From the NCBI RefSeq assembly GCF_014649795.1, contig NZ_BMTS01000025.1, forward strand, positions 35,053-99,052: a DNA stretch of 64,000 nt. The letters run 5' to 3'. Within the stretch, counting starts at the first letter, position 1. Each line of letters starts with the position of its first letter. Source of the stretch: Streptomyces melanogenes. GTDB lineage: Bacteria > Actinomycetota > Actinomycetes > Streptomycetales > Streptomycetaceae. The notes below the pieces were generated by a model. It was given only the letters and a program-made list of their open reading frames with translations, did no database searches and was not told where the DNA came from. The position numbers and the translations under genes were made by a program. Shown one piece after another: positions 42,742 to 51,739 of this stretch.

Positions 42742-43569
42742 ATGGCCGATGCCCCCACCGGCAGGCTGACCGTCGTCGGCGCCGGCCCCGGCGCCGCCGA
42801 CCTGCTGACGTTCCGCGCCGCCCGGGCGATCGCCGAGGCCGACGTGGTCATCTGGGCCGCGAGCCTGGTGCAGGCCGAGGTCCTGGACCACGCGCGCGAA
42901 GGCGCCGAGATCCTGGACTCGGCGGCGATGTCCCTGGAGGAGGTCGTCGGGGTGTACGAGCGGGCCGCCCGCGAGGGGCTGAAGGTCGCCCGCATCCACT
43001 CCGGCGACCCGGCGCTGTGGGGCGGCACCCAGGAGCAGCTCGACCGGGTGGCCGGGCTCGGCCTGGAGGTCGAGGTCATCCCGGGCGTCTCGTCGTTCTC
43101 GGCGGTCGCGGCGATCGCCCAGCGCGAGCTGACCATCCCGGAGATAGCCCAGTCCGTCATCCTCACCCGCCTCGGCGGCGGCAAGACGCCGATGCCGCCG
43201 GGCGAGGAGGTCCGCGAGTTCGCACGGCACGGCACCACGATGGCGATCTTCCTGTCCGCCGCCCGCTCGGGCCAGCTGGTGGAGGAGCTCCTCGAGGGCG
43301 GCTATCCGACCTCGACGCCGGTCGTCATCGCGTACCAGGCGACCTGGCCCGAGGAGCTGGTGCTGCGCTGCACGATCGAGACGCTGGAGGAGACGGTCAA
43401 GGAGCACAAGCTCTGGAAGCACACGCTCTTCCTGGTCGGCCCGGCCCTCTCCGCCTCCGGCACCCGCTCGCACCTCTACCACCCGGGTCACTTCCACGGC
43501 TTCCGCCGGGCCGACCCGGCGGCCCGCCGCGCCCTGAAGGCCGAGAAGGCGGAGCGCACCCCGTCATGA
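42742..43569 (+). CDS. cobM: Precorrin-4 C11-methyltransferase CobM
   Basis: 275 residues, tetrapyrrole methylase: TVVGAGPGAADLLTFRAARAI, IHSGDPALWGG, VEVIPGVSSFSAVAA and SVILTRLGGGKTPMP, which fit CobM/CbiF. It methylates C11. The ATG at 42742 has GAGAGGA eight bases upstream and would need its own promoter in the 77-bp gap because the ZIP gene breaks the operon. Stop overlaps cobL (ATGA). Confidence 0.94.
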   Translation: MADAPTGRLTVVGAGPGAADLLTFRAARAIAEADVVIWAASLVQAEVLDHAREGAEILDSAAMSLEEVVGVYERAAREGLKVARIHSGDPALWGGTQEQLDRVAGLGLEVEVIPGVSSFSAVAAIAQRELTIPEIAQSVILTRLGGGKTPMPPGEEVREFARHGTTMAIFLSAARSGQLVEELLEGGYPTSTPVVIAYQATWPEELVLRCTIETLEETVKEHKLWKHTLFLVGPALSASGTRSHLYHPGHFHGFRRADPAARRALKAEKAERTPS

Positions 43570-44831
43570 TCACCGTCATCGGTACGGGGACGGGCGCGCC
43601 GCTGGCTCCGGACGCCCTGGCGGCGCTGGCCGGGGCCACGCTGGTCACCGGCGCCGCCCGCCATCTCGCGGCGGCCGAGGCGGCGGCCGAACTGCCGCCG
43701 GGGGCCAAGCAGCTGGTGCTCGGCCCGCTTGCGCCCGCCCTCGACGCCATCGCCGAGCACCACGAGCGCGGCGGCCGGGCCGTGGTGCTGGCCTCCGGGG
43801 ACCCCGGGTTCTTCGGGATCGTGCGGGCGCTGGCCGAGCGGTTCGGGCCGCAGGAGCTGGACGTACGGCCGGGGACCGCGTCGGTGGCGGTCGCCTTCGC
43901 CCGGCTCGGGCTGCCCTGGGACGACGCGCTGGTGGTCAGCGCGCACGGCCGGGACCTGCGGACGGCCGCCAACGTGTGCCGGGCGCACCCCAAGACCGCC
44001 GTGCTGACCGGTCCCGGTGCCGGGCCCGCCGAGCTGGGCGCCGAGCTCGCCCGGCGGGCGCCCGAGCGGGTCCTGGTGGTGGCGTCGGCGCTGGGCGACC
44101 CGGAGCGGGAGCGGCTGGTGCGGGTGACCCCGGCCGAGGCCGCGGCCCGGGAGTGGGACGCGGTCAGCGTGATCGTCTGCCTGGACGAGGAGAAGGCGCT
44201 CTCGCCGCTGCGCACGGTCGCGGGCGGCCGAGCCACGCCCGACCGCTGGGCGCTCGACGAGTCCGCTTTCGCCCACCGCGACTCGATGATCACCAAGGCC
44301 GAGGTGCGGGCGCTGGCGCTGGCCAGGATCGGGCCGCGGCTCGGCGATCTGGTCTGGGACATAGGGGCCGGGTCGGGCTCGGTGGCCGTGGAGTGCGCCC
44401 GGTTCGGGGCGGCGGCGGTCGCGGTCGAGAAAACCGCCGAGGGCTGCGAGCACGTCCGGGCCAACGCGGCGGCGCACGGCGTCGACGTGAAGGTGGTGCA
44501 CGGCGCGGCGCCCACGGTCCTGTCGGACCTCGCGGATCCGGACGCGGTGTTCATCGGTGGCGGCGGCCGCGAGCTGCCCGCGATCGTGACCGCGTGCGCC
44601 CGGCGGGCCCGGCGCTCGGTCGTGGTGGCGCTGGCGGCGCTCGACCGCGTTCCGGCGGTGCGGGCCGCGCTGGCCGGGGCCGGTCTGGAGACCGACGGCG
44701 TCCTGCTGCAGTCGTCGCGGCTGGCCCCGCTGCCCGGGGACGTGACCCGGCTCGCCGCCACCAACCCCGTCTTCCTGCTGTGGGGCGACCGCCCCGCACC
44801 TGTATCGGTTGTCGAAGGAGCTGTTCAGTGA
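43566..44831 (+). CDS. cobL: Precorrin-6Y C5,15-methyltransferase (decarboxylating) CobL
   Basis: 421 residues, a CbiE-CbiT fusion. CbiE-like part (about 1-200): ITVIGTGTGAPLAPDAL and VLASGDPGFFGIVRAL. CbiT-like part (about 240-421): MITKAEVRALALARIGPRLG, WDIGAGSGSVAVECARFG and DAVFIGGGG, a class I methyltransferase. It methylates C5 and C15 and decarboxylates the C12 side chain. Overlaps cobM and the next gene by 4 bp each. Confidence 0.95.
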   Translation: MITVIGTGTGAPLAPDALAALAGATLVTGAARHLAAAEAAAELPPGAKQLVLGPLAPALDAIAEHHERGGRAVVLASGDPGFFGIVRALAERFGPQELDVRPGTASVAVAFARLGLPWDDALVVSAHGRDLRTAANVCRAHPKTAVLTGPGAGPAELGAELARRAPERVLVVASALGDPERERLVRVTPAEAAAREWDAVSVIVCLDEEKALSPLRTVAGGRATPDRWALDESAFAHRDSMITKAEVRALALARIGPRLGDLVWDIGAGSGSVAVECARFGAAAVAVEKTAEGCEHVRANAAAHGVDVKVVHGAAPTVLSDLADPDAVFIGGGGRELPAIVTACARRARRSVVVALAALDRVPAVRAALAGAGLETDGVLLQSSRLAPLPGDVTRLAATNPVFLLWGDRPAPVSVVEGAVQ

Positions 44832-46543
44832 TCGGCCTGATCTCCGCCACGGCGGCGGGCGCCGTAGCCCGCGACCGGCTGGCCGCGGCCTGGCCCGGCC
44901 GGGTCCGGGTGTACGAAGGACCCGTGCGGGAGGCCGTGGAGCGCGCCTTCGCGGAGTGCGACCAACTGGTGTGCTTCCTCGCCACGGGCGCCACGGTCCG
45001 GCTGCTCGCCCCGCTCCTCGCGGACAAGGCGTCCGACCCGGGCGTGGTCTGCGTCGACGAGGCCGGGCGCTTCGCCGTCTCGCTGCTCGGCGGCCACGGG
45101 GGCGGCGCCAACGCGCTGACCGCCGAGGTGGCCGAAGTCCTCGGCTGTACGCCGGTGGTGACCACGGCGACGGACGCGGTCGGCGTCCCGGGCCTGGACA
45201 CCCTCGGCCTGCCGGTGGAGGGCGCGGTGGCGGCGGTGTCCCGGGCGGTCCTGGACGGCTCGCCGGTGGCGCTGCGGGCGGACGGCGTGTGGCCGCTGCC
45301 GGCGCTGCCCCCGAACGTGACCCCGGCCGCCGCCGACGCGGCCGCCACCCTCCACCTGACCGACCGCCTGCGCGAACTCGGCCCCGCCGAGGCCGTGTTG
45401 CGCCCCAAGTCGCTCATTGTCGGCGTCGGCGCCTCCAAGGGCGCGCCCGTCGACGAGGTGCTCGGGCTCGTCGAGGACGCGATACGGGACGCGGGACTCA
45501 GCCTCCTCAGCGTGTCCGAACTGGCCACCGTGGACGCGAAGTCCGACGAGCCGGGGATCCTCGAGGCCGCCTCCCGGCTCGGGGTGCCGCTCACCACGTA
45601 CAGCGCGGAGGAGCTCTCCCGTATCGAGGTGCCGAACCCGTCGGACGCGCCCCTGGACGCCGTCGGGACGCCCTCCGTGGCGGAGGCCGCCGCGCTCGCG
45701 GGCGGCGGTGAACTGCTCGTGCCGAAGCGGAAGTCGAGCCCCGAGGGGCGGGCCGCGATGGCCACCTGCGCGGTCGTGCGGCGCGCCCCGCGCGGGCGGC
45801 TCGCGGTTGTCGGGCTCGGGCCCGGCGCCCGTGACCTGCTCACCCCGCGCGCCAAGGACGAGCTGCGCCGGGCCTCGGTGCTCGTCGGGCTCGACCAGTA
45901 CGTGGACCAGATCCGCGATCTGCTGCGGCCCGGCACCACGGTCCTGGAGTCGGGGCTCGGCGCCGAGGAGGAGCGGGCCCGTACCGCCGTCGCGCAGGCG
46001 CGCGAGGGGCACGCGGTCGCGCTGATCGGCTCGGGCGACGCGGGGGTGTACGCGATGGCGTCGCCCGCGCTCGCCGAGGCCGCCGACGACATCGAGGTGG
46101 TGGGCGTGCCGGGCGTGACGGCCGCGCTGGCCGCCGCCGCGATCCTGGGCGCGCCGCTGGGGCACGACCACGTCTCCATCTCGCTCTCGGACCTGCACAC
46201 GCCGTGGGAGGTGATCGAGCGCCGGGTGCGCGCGGCCGCCGAGGCGGACATCGTGGTCACCTTCTACAACCCGCGCAGCCGGGGCCGCGACTGGCAGCTG
46301 CCCAAGGCGCTCGGCATCCTCGCCGAGCACCGCGCCCCGCACACTCCGGTCGGCGTGGTGCGCAACGCCTCGCGCCCCGACGAGAGCAGCCGGCTGACCG
46401 CGCTCGGCGCGCTGGACCCGGCGACCGTGGACATGATGACGGTCGTGACCGTGGGCAACACCGCCACCCGGGAGATCGCGGGCCGCATGGTGACCCCGCG
46501 CGGCTACCGCTGGCAGACCGCGAGCGCCGGGGAGGCCCAGTGA
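44828..46543 (+). CDS. cobJ: CbiG-CobJ fusion (cobalt-precorrin-5A hydrolase/precorrin-3B C17-methyltransferase)
   Basis: 571 residues. N-terminal CbiG (about 1-318): FLATGATVRLLAPLLADKASDPGVV, LLGGHGGGANALTAEVAEV and LIVGVGASKGAPVDEVLGLV. C-terminal CobJ/CbiH (about 321-571): RLAVVGLGPGARDLLTPRA, LIGSGDAGVYAMASPALA and VTFYNPRSRGRDWQLPKA. CbiG opens the lactone in the cobalt-early route, while CobJ contracts the ring. The GTG start overlaps the cobL stop (GTGA). A CbiG domain in a cluster with CobN is notable. Confidence 0.94.
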   Translation: MIGLISATAAGAVARDRLAAAWPGRVRVYEGPVREAVERAFAECDQLVCFLATGATVRLLAPLLADKASDPGVVCVDEAGRFAVSLLGGHGGGANALTAEVAEVLGCTPVVTTATDAVGVPGLDTLGLPVEGAVAAVSRAVLDGSPVALRADGVWPLPALPPNVTPAAADAAATLHLTDRLRELGPAEAVLRPKSLIVGVGASKGAPVDEVLGLVEDAIRDAGLSLLSVSELATVDAKSDEPGILEAASRLGVPLTTYSAEELSRIEVPNPSDAPLDAVGTPSVAEAAALAGGGELLVPKRKSSPEGRAAMATCAVVRRAPRGRLAVVGLGPGARDLLTPRAKDELRRASVLVGLDQYVDQIRDLLRPGTTVLESGLGAEEERARTAVAQAREGHAVALIGSGDAGVYAMASPALAEAADDIEVVGVPGVTAALAAAAILGAPLGHDHVSISLSDLHTPWEVIERRVRAAAEADIVVTFYNPRSRGRDWQLPKALGILAEHRAPHTPVGVVRNASRPDESSRLTALGALDPATVDMMTVVTVGNTATREIAGRMVTPRGYRWQTASAGEAQ

Positions 46544-47136
46544 GCAGGCCCTGGGAGCGTCCGGTCCACCCGATCGAGGTGGAGTCGTACCGGCGGATGC
46601 GCGCCCGTCTCGACACCTCGCACTTCGCGCCGCTGACCAGGGCGGTGGTGGAGCGGGTCGTCCACTCCGCCGCCGACCTCGGCTACGCCACGGACCTCGT
46701 CATGGACGAGGACCGCCTGGTGAAGGCCCATGCCGCGCTGCACGCGGGGGCGCCGGTCGTCACCGATGTGGAGATGGTCGCGGCCGGGATCACCCGGCGC
46801 GAGACCGTCTGCCGCCTCAGGGACGCCGAGTCCGGCCCGGGACTTACGCGTTCGGCGCACGCCATCCGGCTCGCCTACGAACAGGTGGGACCCGGCGCCC
46901 TGTGGGTGATCGGCAACGCGCCCACCGCCCTCGAAGAACTCCTCACCCTCGACGCCGCGCCCGCGCTGGTGATCGGTCTTCCGGTCGGCTTCGTCGGAGC
47001 CGTCGAGTCCAAGCAGGCGCTGCGCGAGAGCGGTCTGCCCGCCGTCAGCAACGTTTCCGAGAAGGGCGGCTCGGCGGTGGCCTCCGCCGCGCTCAACGCC
47101 CTTCTGTACCACCCCCTCGCCAAGGAGAACCAGTGA
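46540..47136 (+). CDS. cobH: Precorrin-8X methylmutase CobH
   Basis: 198 residues. It moves the methyl from C11 to C12, giving hydrogenobyrinate. Motifs: PIEVESYRRMRARLDTSHF, VVHSAADLGYATDLV, IGNAPTALEEL and GLPVGFVGAVESKQAL (family signature). GTG at 46540 overlaps the preceding stop (GTGA) and follows GGGGAGG. Confidence 0.95.
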   Translation: MSRPWERPVHPIEVESYRRMRARLDTSHFAPLTRAVVERVVHSAADLGYATDLVMDEDRLVKAHAALHAGAPVVTDVEMVAAGITRRETVCRLRDAESGPGLTRSAHAIRLAYEQVGPGALWVIGNAPTALEELLTLDAAPALVIGLPVGFVGAVESKQALRESGLPAVSNVSEKGGSAVASAALNALLYHPLAKENQ

Positions 47137-48044
47137 CCACCCCCCAGACCAAGCCCGCCCTGCTGATCGCCGGGCACGGCACCCGGGACGACGCCGGGGC
47201 CGAGGCGTTCCGCGCGTTCGTCGAAGAGCTCGGCCGCCGCAACCCCGAACTGCCCGTCGCGGGCGGCTTCATCGAGCTGTCGCCGCCGCCGCTGGGCGAG
47301 GCCGTGACCTCGCTGGTGGAGCAGGGCGTCAAGCGGTTCGCCGCCGTGCCGCTGATGCTGGTGTCGGCCGGGCACGCCAAGGGAGACATCCCGGCCGCGC
47401 TGACCCGCGAGAAGGAGCGCCACCCCGGCATCTCCTACACGTACGGGCGCCCGCTCGGCCCGCACCCGTCGCTGCTGGCGGTCCTGGAGCGGCGGGTCGA
47501 CGAGGTCATCGGCGACCTCGACCGCTCGGAGGTCACCGTCCTCCTGGTCGGCCGGGGCTCGACCGACCCGGACGCCAACTCCGAGGTGCACAAGGCGGCC
47601 CGGCTGTTCTGGGAGGGGCGCGGTTACGCGGGCGTGGAGACGGCGTTCGTCTCGCTGGCCGCGCCGGACGTGCCGGCGGGCCTGGACCGCTGCGAGAAGC
47701 TGGGCGCCCGGCGGATCGTGGTCCTGCCGTACTTCCTGTTCACCGGCATCCTGCCGGACCGGGTGCGGCAGCAGACCGAGGAGTGGGCGGCGGCGCACCC
47801 CGGCCTCGACGTGCGGTCGGCCGAGGTCATCGGCGCGGCCGAGGAGCTGCACGCGCTGGTCATGGAGCGGTACGAGGAGGCGGTGAAGGGGGATCTGCGG
47901 ATGAACTGCGACTCCTGCGTCTACCGGATCGCGCTGCCCGGATTCGAGGACAAGGTGGGACTGCCCCAGCAGCCGCACTTCCACCCGGACGACGACGGCC
48001 ACCATCATCACCACCATGGCAGCCATGCGCACGCACATCACTGA
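47133..48044 (+). CDS. cbiX: Sirohydrochlorin chelatase CbiX-like protein with His-rich tail
   Basis: 303 residues, two CbiX/CbiK-type halves. First: LIAGHGTRDDAGAEAF (His15, a metal ligand) and VPLMLVSAGHAKGDIPAAL. Second: LLVGRGSTDPDANSEV, in which the equivalent His is Arg. A Cys pair NCDSCVYRIALPGFEDK follows. The C-terminus is an Asp/His metal-binding tail (HFHPDDDGHH then HGSHAHAHH). It would insert cobalt early into sirohydrochlorin or act in metal delivery. The last 29 bp overlap cobC in another frame. Confidence 0.9.
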   Translation: MTTPQTKPALLIAGHGTRDDAGAEAFRAFVEELGRRNPELPVAGGFIELSPPPLGEAVTSLVEQGVKRFAAVPLMLVSAGHAKGDIPAALTREKERHPGISYTYGRPLGPHPSLLAVLERRVDEVIGDLDRSEVTVLLVGRGSTDPDANSEVHKAARLFWEGRGYAGVETAFVSLAAPDVPAGLDRCEKLGARRIVVLPYFLFTGILPDRVRQQTEEWAAAHPGLDVRSAEVIGAAEELHALVMERYEEAVKGDLRMNCDSCVYRIALPGFEDKVGLPQQPHFHPDDDGHHHHHHGSHAHAHH

Positions 48045-49086
48045 GCACGATCTGCGCCACCACGGGGACGCCGAGGTCCGTGACGGCGGCGAGGGCCTGA
48101 CCGATCTGGCGGTCAACGTACGGGCGGGCACTCCCCCGGAGTGGCTGCGGGAGCGGATCGCCGCGTCCCTGACCGGGCTCGCCGCCTACCCCGACGGGCG
48201 GGCGGCGCGGGCGGCGGTCGCGGAGCGGCACGGGCTGCCGGTGGAGCGGGTGCTGCTCACGGCGGGGGCGGCGGAGGCGTTCGTGCTGCTGGCGCGGGCG
48301 CTGCCGTTCCGGCGCCCCGTGGTGGTGCATCCGCAGTTCACCGAGCCGGAGGCGGCGCTGCGGGACGCGGGGCACGCGGTGCGGCGGGTGCTGCTGCGCC
48401 CGGAGGACGGGTTCCGGCTCGACCCTTCGGCGGTCCCCGAGGACGCGGACCTGGTGGTGGTGGGCAACCCCACGAACCCCACGTCGGTGCTGCACCCCGG
48501 TGGGGTGCTGGCCGCACTGGCCCGGCCCGGGCGGACGCTGGTCGTGGACGAGGCGTTCATGGACGCGGTGCCGGGCGAGCGGGAGGCGCTGGCGGGGCGT
48601 ACGGACGTGCCGGGCCTGGTGGTCCTGCGCAGCCTCACCAAGACGTGGGGGCTCGCGGGGCTGCGGATCGGGTATGTGCTGGCCGAGCCGTCCGTGGTGT
48701 CCGCGCTCTCCCGGGCCCAGCCGCTGTGGCCCGTGTCCACGCCCGCGCTGGTGGCGGCGGAGGCGTGCGTGTCGCCTCGGGCGCTGGCGGAGGCGGCGGA
48801 GGCCTCTCGCCGCCTCGTCGTGGACCGGGCGCATCTGGTGGCGGGGCTGGGGGAGTTCGAGGAGGTACGGGTGGTTGCTGCGGCGGAGGGGCCGTTTGTG
48901 CTCGTTCGTATGGCGGGGGCGGATTTGGTGCGGGTGCGGCTTCGGGGGCTGGGGTTCTTGGCTCGGCGGGGCGACACGTTTCCGGGTCTGGGCCCGGAGT
49001 GGCTCCGCCTCGCGGTCCGGGACCGTGCGACGACGAATCGATTCCTCCAGGCGCTGGACCAGGCCCTGACGCTGACGTCGAACTAA
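48016..49086 (+). CDS. cobC: Threonine-phosphate decarboxylase-like aminotransferase CobC
   Basis: 356 residues, class I/II PLP-dependent fold: LTDLAVNVRAGTPPEWLRERI, VLLTAGAAEAFVLLARAL, VVGNPTNPTSVLHP and the PLP-Lys region LRSLTKTWGLAGLRIGYVL. In cobalamin synthesis it supplies (R)-1-amino-2-propanol phosphate. ATG at 48016 overlaps the His-rich tail of CbiX; an in-frame ATG at 48025 is possible. Last gene of the cluster; a repeat-filled gap follows. Confidence 0.9.
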   Translation: MAAMRTHITEHDLRHHGDAEVRDGGEGLTDLAVNVRAGTPPEWLRERIAASLTGLAAYPDGRAARAAVAERHGLPVERVLLTAGAAEAFVLLARALPFRRPVVVHPQFTEPEAALRDAGHAVRRVLLRPEDGFRLDPSAVPEDADLVVVGNPTNPTSVLHPGGVLAALARPGRTLVVDEAFMDAVPGEREALAGRTDVPGLVVLRSLTKTWGLAGLRIGYVLAEPSVVSALSRAQPLWPVSTPALVAAEACVSPRALAEAAEASRRLVVDRAHLVAGLGEFEEVRVVAAAEGPFVLVRMAGADLVRVRLRGLGFLARRGDTFPGLGPEWLRLAVRDRATTNRFLQALDQALTLTSN

Positions 49087-49333
49087 CCGGTCTTTGGCCC
49101 CCACCCCGCCCCTTCCCTAAACCCTCCGGGGGTGGGTGGGGGTGGAGGTGGAGGTGGGTTTCCCGGGGGCTGCGCCCCCGGACCCCGAGGTATGCGTTCG
49201 TCTGCGGGCCGTCCCCAACTGATCGCGCAGTTCTCCGCGCCCCTGAAGATGCCGCTCCGCGGCAATCCCCGCTTTTAGGGGCGCGGGGAACTGCGCGACC
49301 AGCCAACCACCCACCCGCAGACGAAGACCGGGC
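49087..49333. repeat. Repeat-filled gap: element B followed by palindrome A, copy 3
   Basis: Element B with CCCTAAACCCTCCGGGGGTG is at 49098-49136, a GGGGGCTGCGCCCCC hairpin follows near 49165-49179, then palindrome A at 49197-49326 with both arms: GTCTGCGGGCCGTCCCCAAC, GCGCAGTTCTCCGCGCCCCT (49226-49245) and its complement ending GGGGAACTGCGCGACCAG. No gene is present. It probably ends transcription of the cobalamin operon and of the convergent surface-protein gene. Confidence 0.8.
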
Positions 49334-50236
49334 TCAGCCCCTCCTCGCTCGGGCCACCCCCACCCCACCCACCACCAGCAGCGCAACCGCCCCACCCACC
49401 ACATACCCCGTCCGCGACGACCCGCCCGTCTCCGCGAGTTCCGGGTCCGCCGACACCGTCTGGGGGGTGATGGACACGGGCGCTGGGGTCTCGCACGTGG
49501 ACTCCGCCAGGGTCACCTCGCCCGACACCTCCGCCACGTTCAGCTTCAGCGGGTTCACCGAGACCTTCAGGCGCAGGGCCGTCGCCGCCGCCGTGCGGGA
49601 CGTCGTACGGGTCGACGACAGGTCGAGGGCCACCTCGCCCACCCCCGGCACCGCCACCCGCGTCGGCCCGCCCGTCGTCAGGGTGAGCTTCTTGCCCAGG
49701 ACCGTCACCGCGCCCAGCAGGTTCGACGAGGCCGACGGCCGGGCGCCCGCCGCGCAGACCGCCTTGGACGTGACGTCCTGGACCTCGACCAGGGACAGCA
49801 GCGGCAGACCGGGCACGTGCAGCCGGGCGTGCAGCAGATGCGTCGCACCCTCCGCCCGGCCCGCCGCCACCGTCGCCGTGGCCGTGGCCACGTCCGCCTT
49901 CAGGACGCTGACCGGCTGCCCCTTCTCCACGCCGTCCAGCTTCACCTCCAGCGCCGTCTCCCCCGCCGTACGCGAACCGCCCGGCGCCCGGACCTCGTTG
50001 AGCGTCGTCTTCAAGGGGACCTCGATCGTCTTGTTCAGCAGGGAGACGTCGAGGCCGGTGCGCAGCACTACCGCGCTCGCCCTGCCCTCGCCGGCCCCCG
50101 TCGCGTACGCCGGGACGGGCATCGCGAGGACCAGTGAGCCGAGGGTGAGCGCCAGCGCGGCCGAGGTGTGTACGGGCAGGCGGAAGTCGATGGTGTTCAA
50201 GGTGGTGGAACCCCCACGGGAGACATGAGCCGTCAC
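49334..50236 (-). CDS. LAETG-anchored surface protein (SCO1860 family)
   Basis: 300 residues. N-terminal signal peptide (SAALALTLGSLVLAMPVPAYATG), a beta-rich Thr/Val-rich body (VLRTGLDVSLLNKTIEVPL and onward) with two Cys, and a C-terminal sorting signal: LAETGG, membrane helix VGGAVALLVVGGVGV, basic end RARRG. LAETG is the form of motif used by class E sortases in Streptomyces, so it is anchored to peptidoglycan. The GTG at 50236 follows GGGAGGG. Position right after the cobalamin cluster matches SCO1860 (from memory). Confidence 0.88.
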   Translation of the reverse strand: MTAHVSRGGSTTLNTIDFRLPVHTSAALALTLGSLVLAMPVPAYATGAGEGRASAVVLRTGLDVSLLNKTIEVPLKTTLNEVRAPGGSRTAGETALEVKLDGVEKGQPVSVLKADVATATATVAAGRAEGATHLLHARLHVPGLPLLSLVEVQDVTSKAVCAAGARPSASSNLLGAVTVLGKKLTLTTGGPTRVAVPGVGEVALDLSSTRTTSRTAAATALRLKVSVNPLKLNVAEVSGEVTLAESTCETPAPVSITPQTVSADPELAETGGSSRTGYVVGGAVALLVVGGVGVARARRG

Positions 50237-50539
50237 CCCGCGCCCTCCCACAGGGACTCGTGGGACTCGGGTGAGCCAGGGGCGCGCCGGTGACCTGAGA
50301 CACCCGAATCTTTACGCACGGAGAGTGAACTCGCGTACGCATGGGGTTAGTTCACCCCACGGAGGGACAGACGCGCCCTTCCGTTCGACGTAAGTCGTGT
50401 GTGCGTTCGGGCTCAGCGCCCCCGTCCTCGCTCTCGCGGCGTACGCCGGTCGCTCGCCCCGGCGGTCGCGCCCCCGCGCCGAAAGAGCTACAACGAGCCC
50501 GTCCCCCGGACCGTCACCCTCCGCGTCAACTCCCCGCCC
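50237..50539. promoter_or_regulatory. Gene-free region with inverted repeat
   Basis: About 300 bp with no convincing gene. GTGAACT (50325-50331) and AGTTCAC (50349-50355) form an inverted repeat with a 17-bp spacer, followed by a GGGGT..ACCCC pair. It sits upstream of the surface-protein gene and may be an operator or promoter element. The rest is GC-rich without recognised signals. Confidence 0.4.
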
Positions 50540-51631
50540 TCATCCCACGATCCGCCCGTTCAGCACGATCCGGCTCGGCGCCGCCAGTGCGCGGACGTCC
50601 GCCCGGGGGTCCTCCTCGTACACCACCAGGTCCGCCGGGGCGCCCTCCTCCAGGACCGGGCGGCCCAGCCAGGTGCGGGCGTGCCAGGCCGTCGCCGAGA
50701 GGGCGTCGAGCGGGGGGATGCCCGCCTTGACCAGTTCCGCCACCTCCGCCGCGACCAGGCCGTGCGCCATCGAGCCGCCCGCGTCGGTGCCGACGAAGAT
50801 CGGAATTCCGGCGTCGTAGGCGGCGCGGACGGTGTCGTAACGGCGGGCGTGCAGCCGACGCATATGGGCCGACCAGTCCGGGAACTTGGCCTCCCCGCCG
50901 TCCGCGAGGTGCGGGAACGTGGCGATGTTGACCAGGGTCGGGACGATGGCGACGCCGCGCTCCGCGAACAGCGGGATCGTGTCCTCGGCCAGGCCCGTCG
51001 CGTGCTCGATGCAGTCGATGCCCGCCTCGACCAGGTCGCGCAGCGAGTCCTCGGCGAAGCAGTGGGCCGTCACCCGCGCGCCGAGCCGGTGCGCCTCGGC
51101 GATCGCCGCCTCGACCTCGCCGCGCGGCCAGCACGGCGAGAGGTCGCCCACCTCGCGGTCGATCCAGTCGCCGACCAGCTTGACCCAGCCGTCGCCGCGC
51201 CGCGCCTCGCGGGCCACGTACGCGACGAGATCGCCGGGCTCGATCTCGTGGGCGTAGTTGCGGATGTAGCGGCGGGTGCGCGCGATGTGGCGGCCCGCTC
51301 GGATGACCTTCGGCAGGTCCTCGCGGGCGTCGATCCAACGGGTGTCGGAGGGCGAGCCCGCGTCCCGCACCAGCAGGGTGCCCGCCTCCCGGTCCTGGAG
51401 GGCCTGCTTCTCGCTGGTCTCGTCGTCGACCGGGCCGTGCCGGTCGAGCCCGACGTGGCAGTGCGCGTCGACCAGGCCGGGCAGCGCCCAGCCGCTGACC
51501 GTCACCGTCTCCACGGCGCCCGGCGGACGCTCGTAGGTGATCCGGCCGTCCACCGCCCACAGTTCGTCCCGCACCTCCTCGGGACCGACGAGCACCCGCC
51601 CCTTCACATGCAGCACCACGTGATCGCTCAT
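50540..51631 (-). CDS. Amidohydrolase-1 family (imidazolonepropionase/dipeptidase-like)
   Basis: 363 residues, TIM-barrel metal hydrolase: ALPGLVDAHCHVGLD (HxH), TAHCFAEDSLRD and IDCIEHATG (two later His), and the catalytic Asp in FVGTDAGGS. The flanking beta-sandwich is present (VVLHVKGRVLV at the N-terminus; GAPADLVVYEEDP at the C-terminus). Cyclic amide or dipeptide hydrolysis is possible; the substrate is unknown. ATG at 51631, divergent from the PLP gene. Confidence 0.88.
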   Translation of the reverse strand: MSDHVVLHVKGRVLVGPEEVRDELWAVDGRITYERPPGAVETVTVSGWALPGLVDAHCHVGLDRHGPVDDETSEKQALQDREAGTLLVRDAGSPSDTRWIDAREDLPKVIRAGRHIARTRRYIRNYAHEIEPGDLVAYVAREARRGDGWVKLVGDWIDREVGDLSPCWPRGEVEAAIAEAHRLGARVTAHCFAEDSLRDLVEAGIDCIEHATGLAEDTIPLFAERGVAIVPTLVNIATFPHLADGGEAKFPDWSAHMRRLHARRYDTVRAAYDAGIPIFVGTDAGGSMAHGLVAAEVAELVKAGIPPLDALSATAWHARTWLGRPVLEEGAPADLVVYEEDPRADVRALAAPSRIVLNGRIVG

Positions 51632-51739
51632 GGTCAGCACTGTACGAGGCGCTGGGTAGGCTCGACCGGTACACCCGACGAAGTACCCGGCACGCCCGAC
51701 GTACCGAGCCGCACCCGATGACGTGAAGAAGGCACCGCT

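Noticed and set aside
50341..50730. Small plus-strand frame in the gap before the amidohydrolase
   Set aside because: No ribosome site or similarity, and it runs antisense into the amidohydrolase gene.
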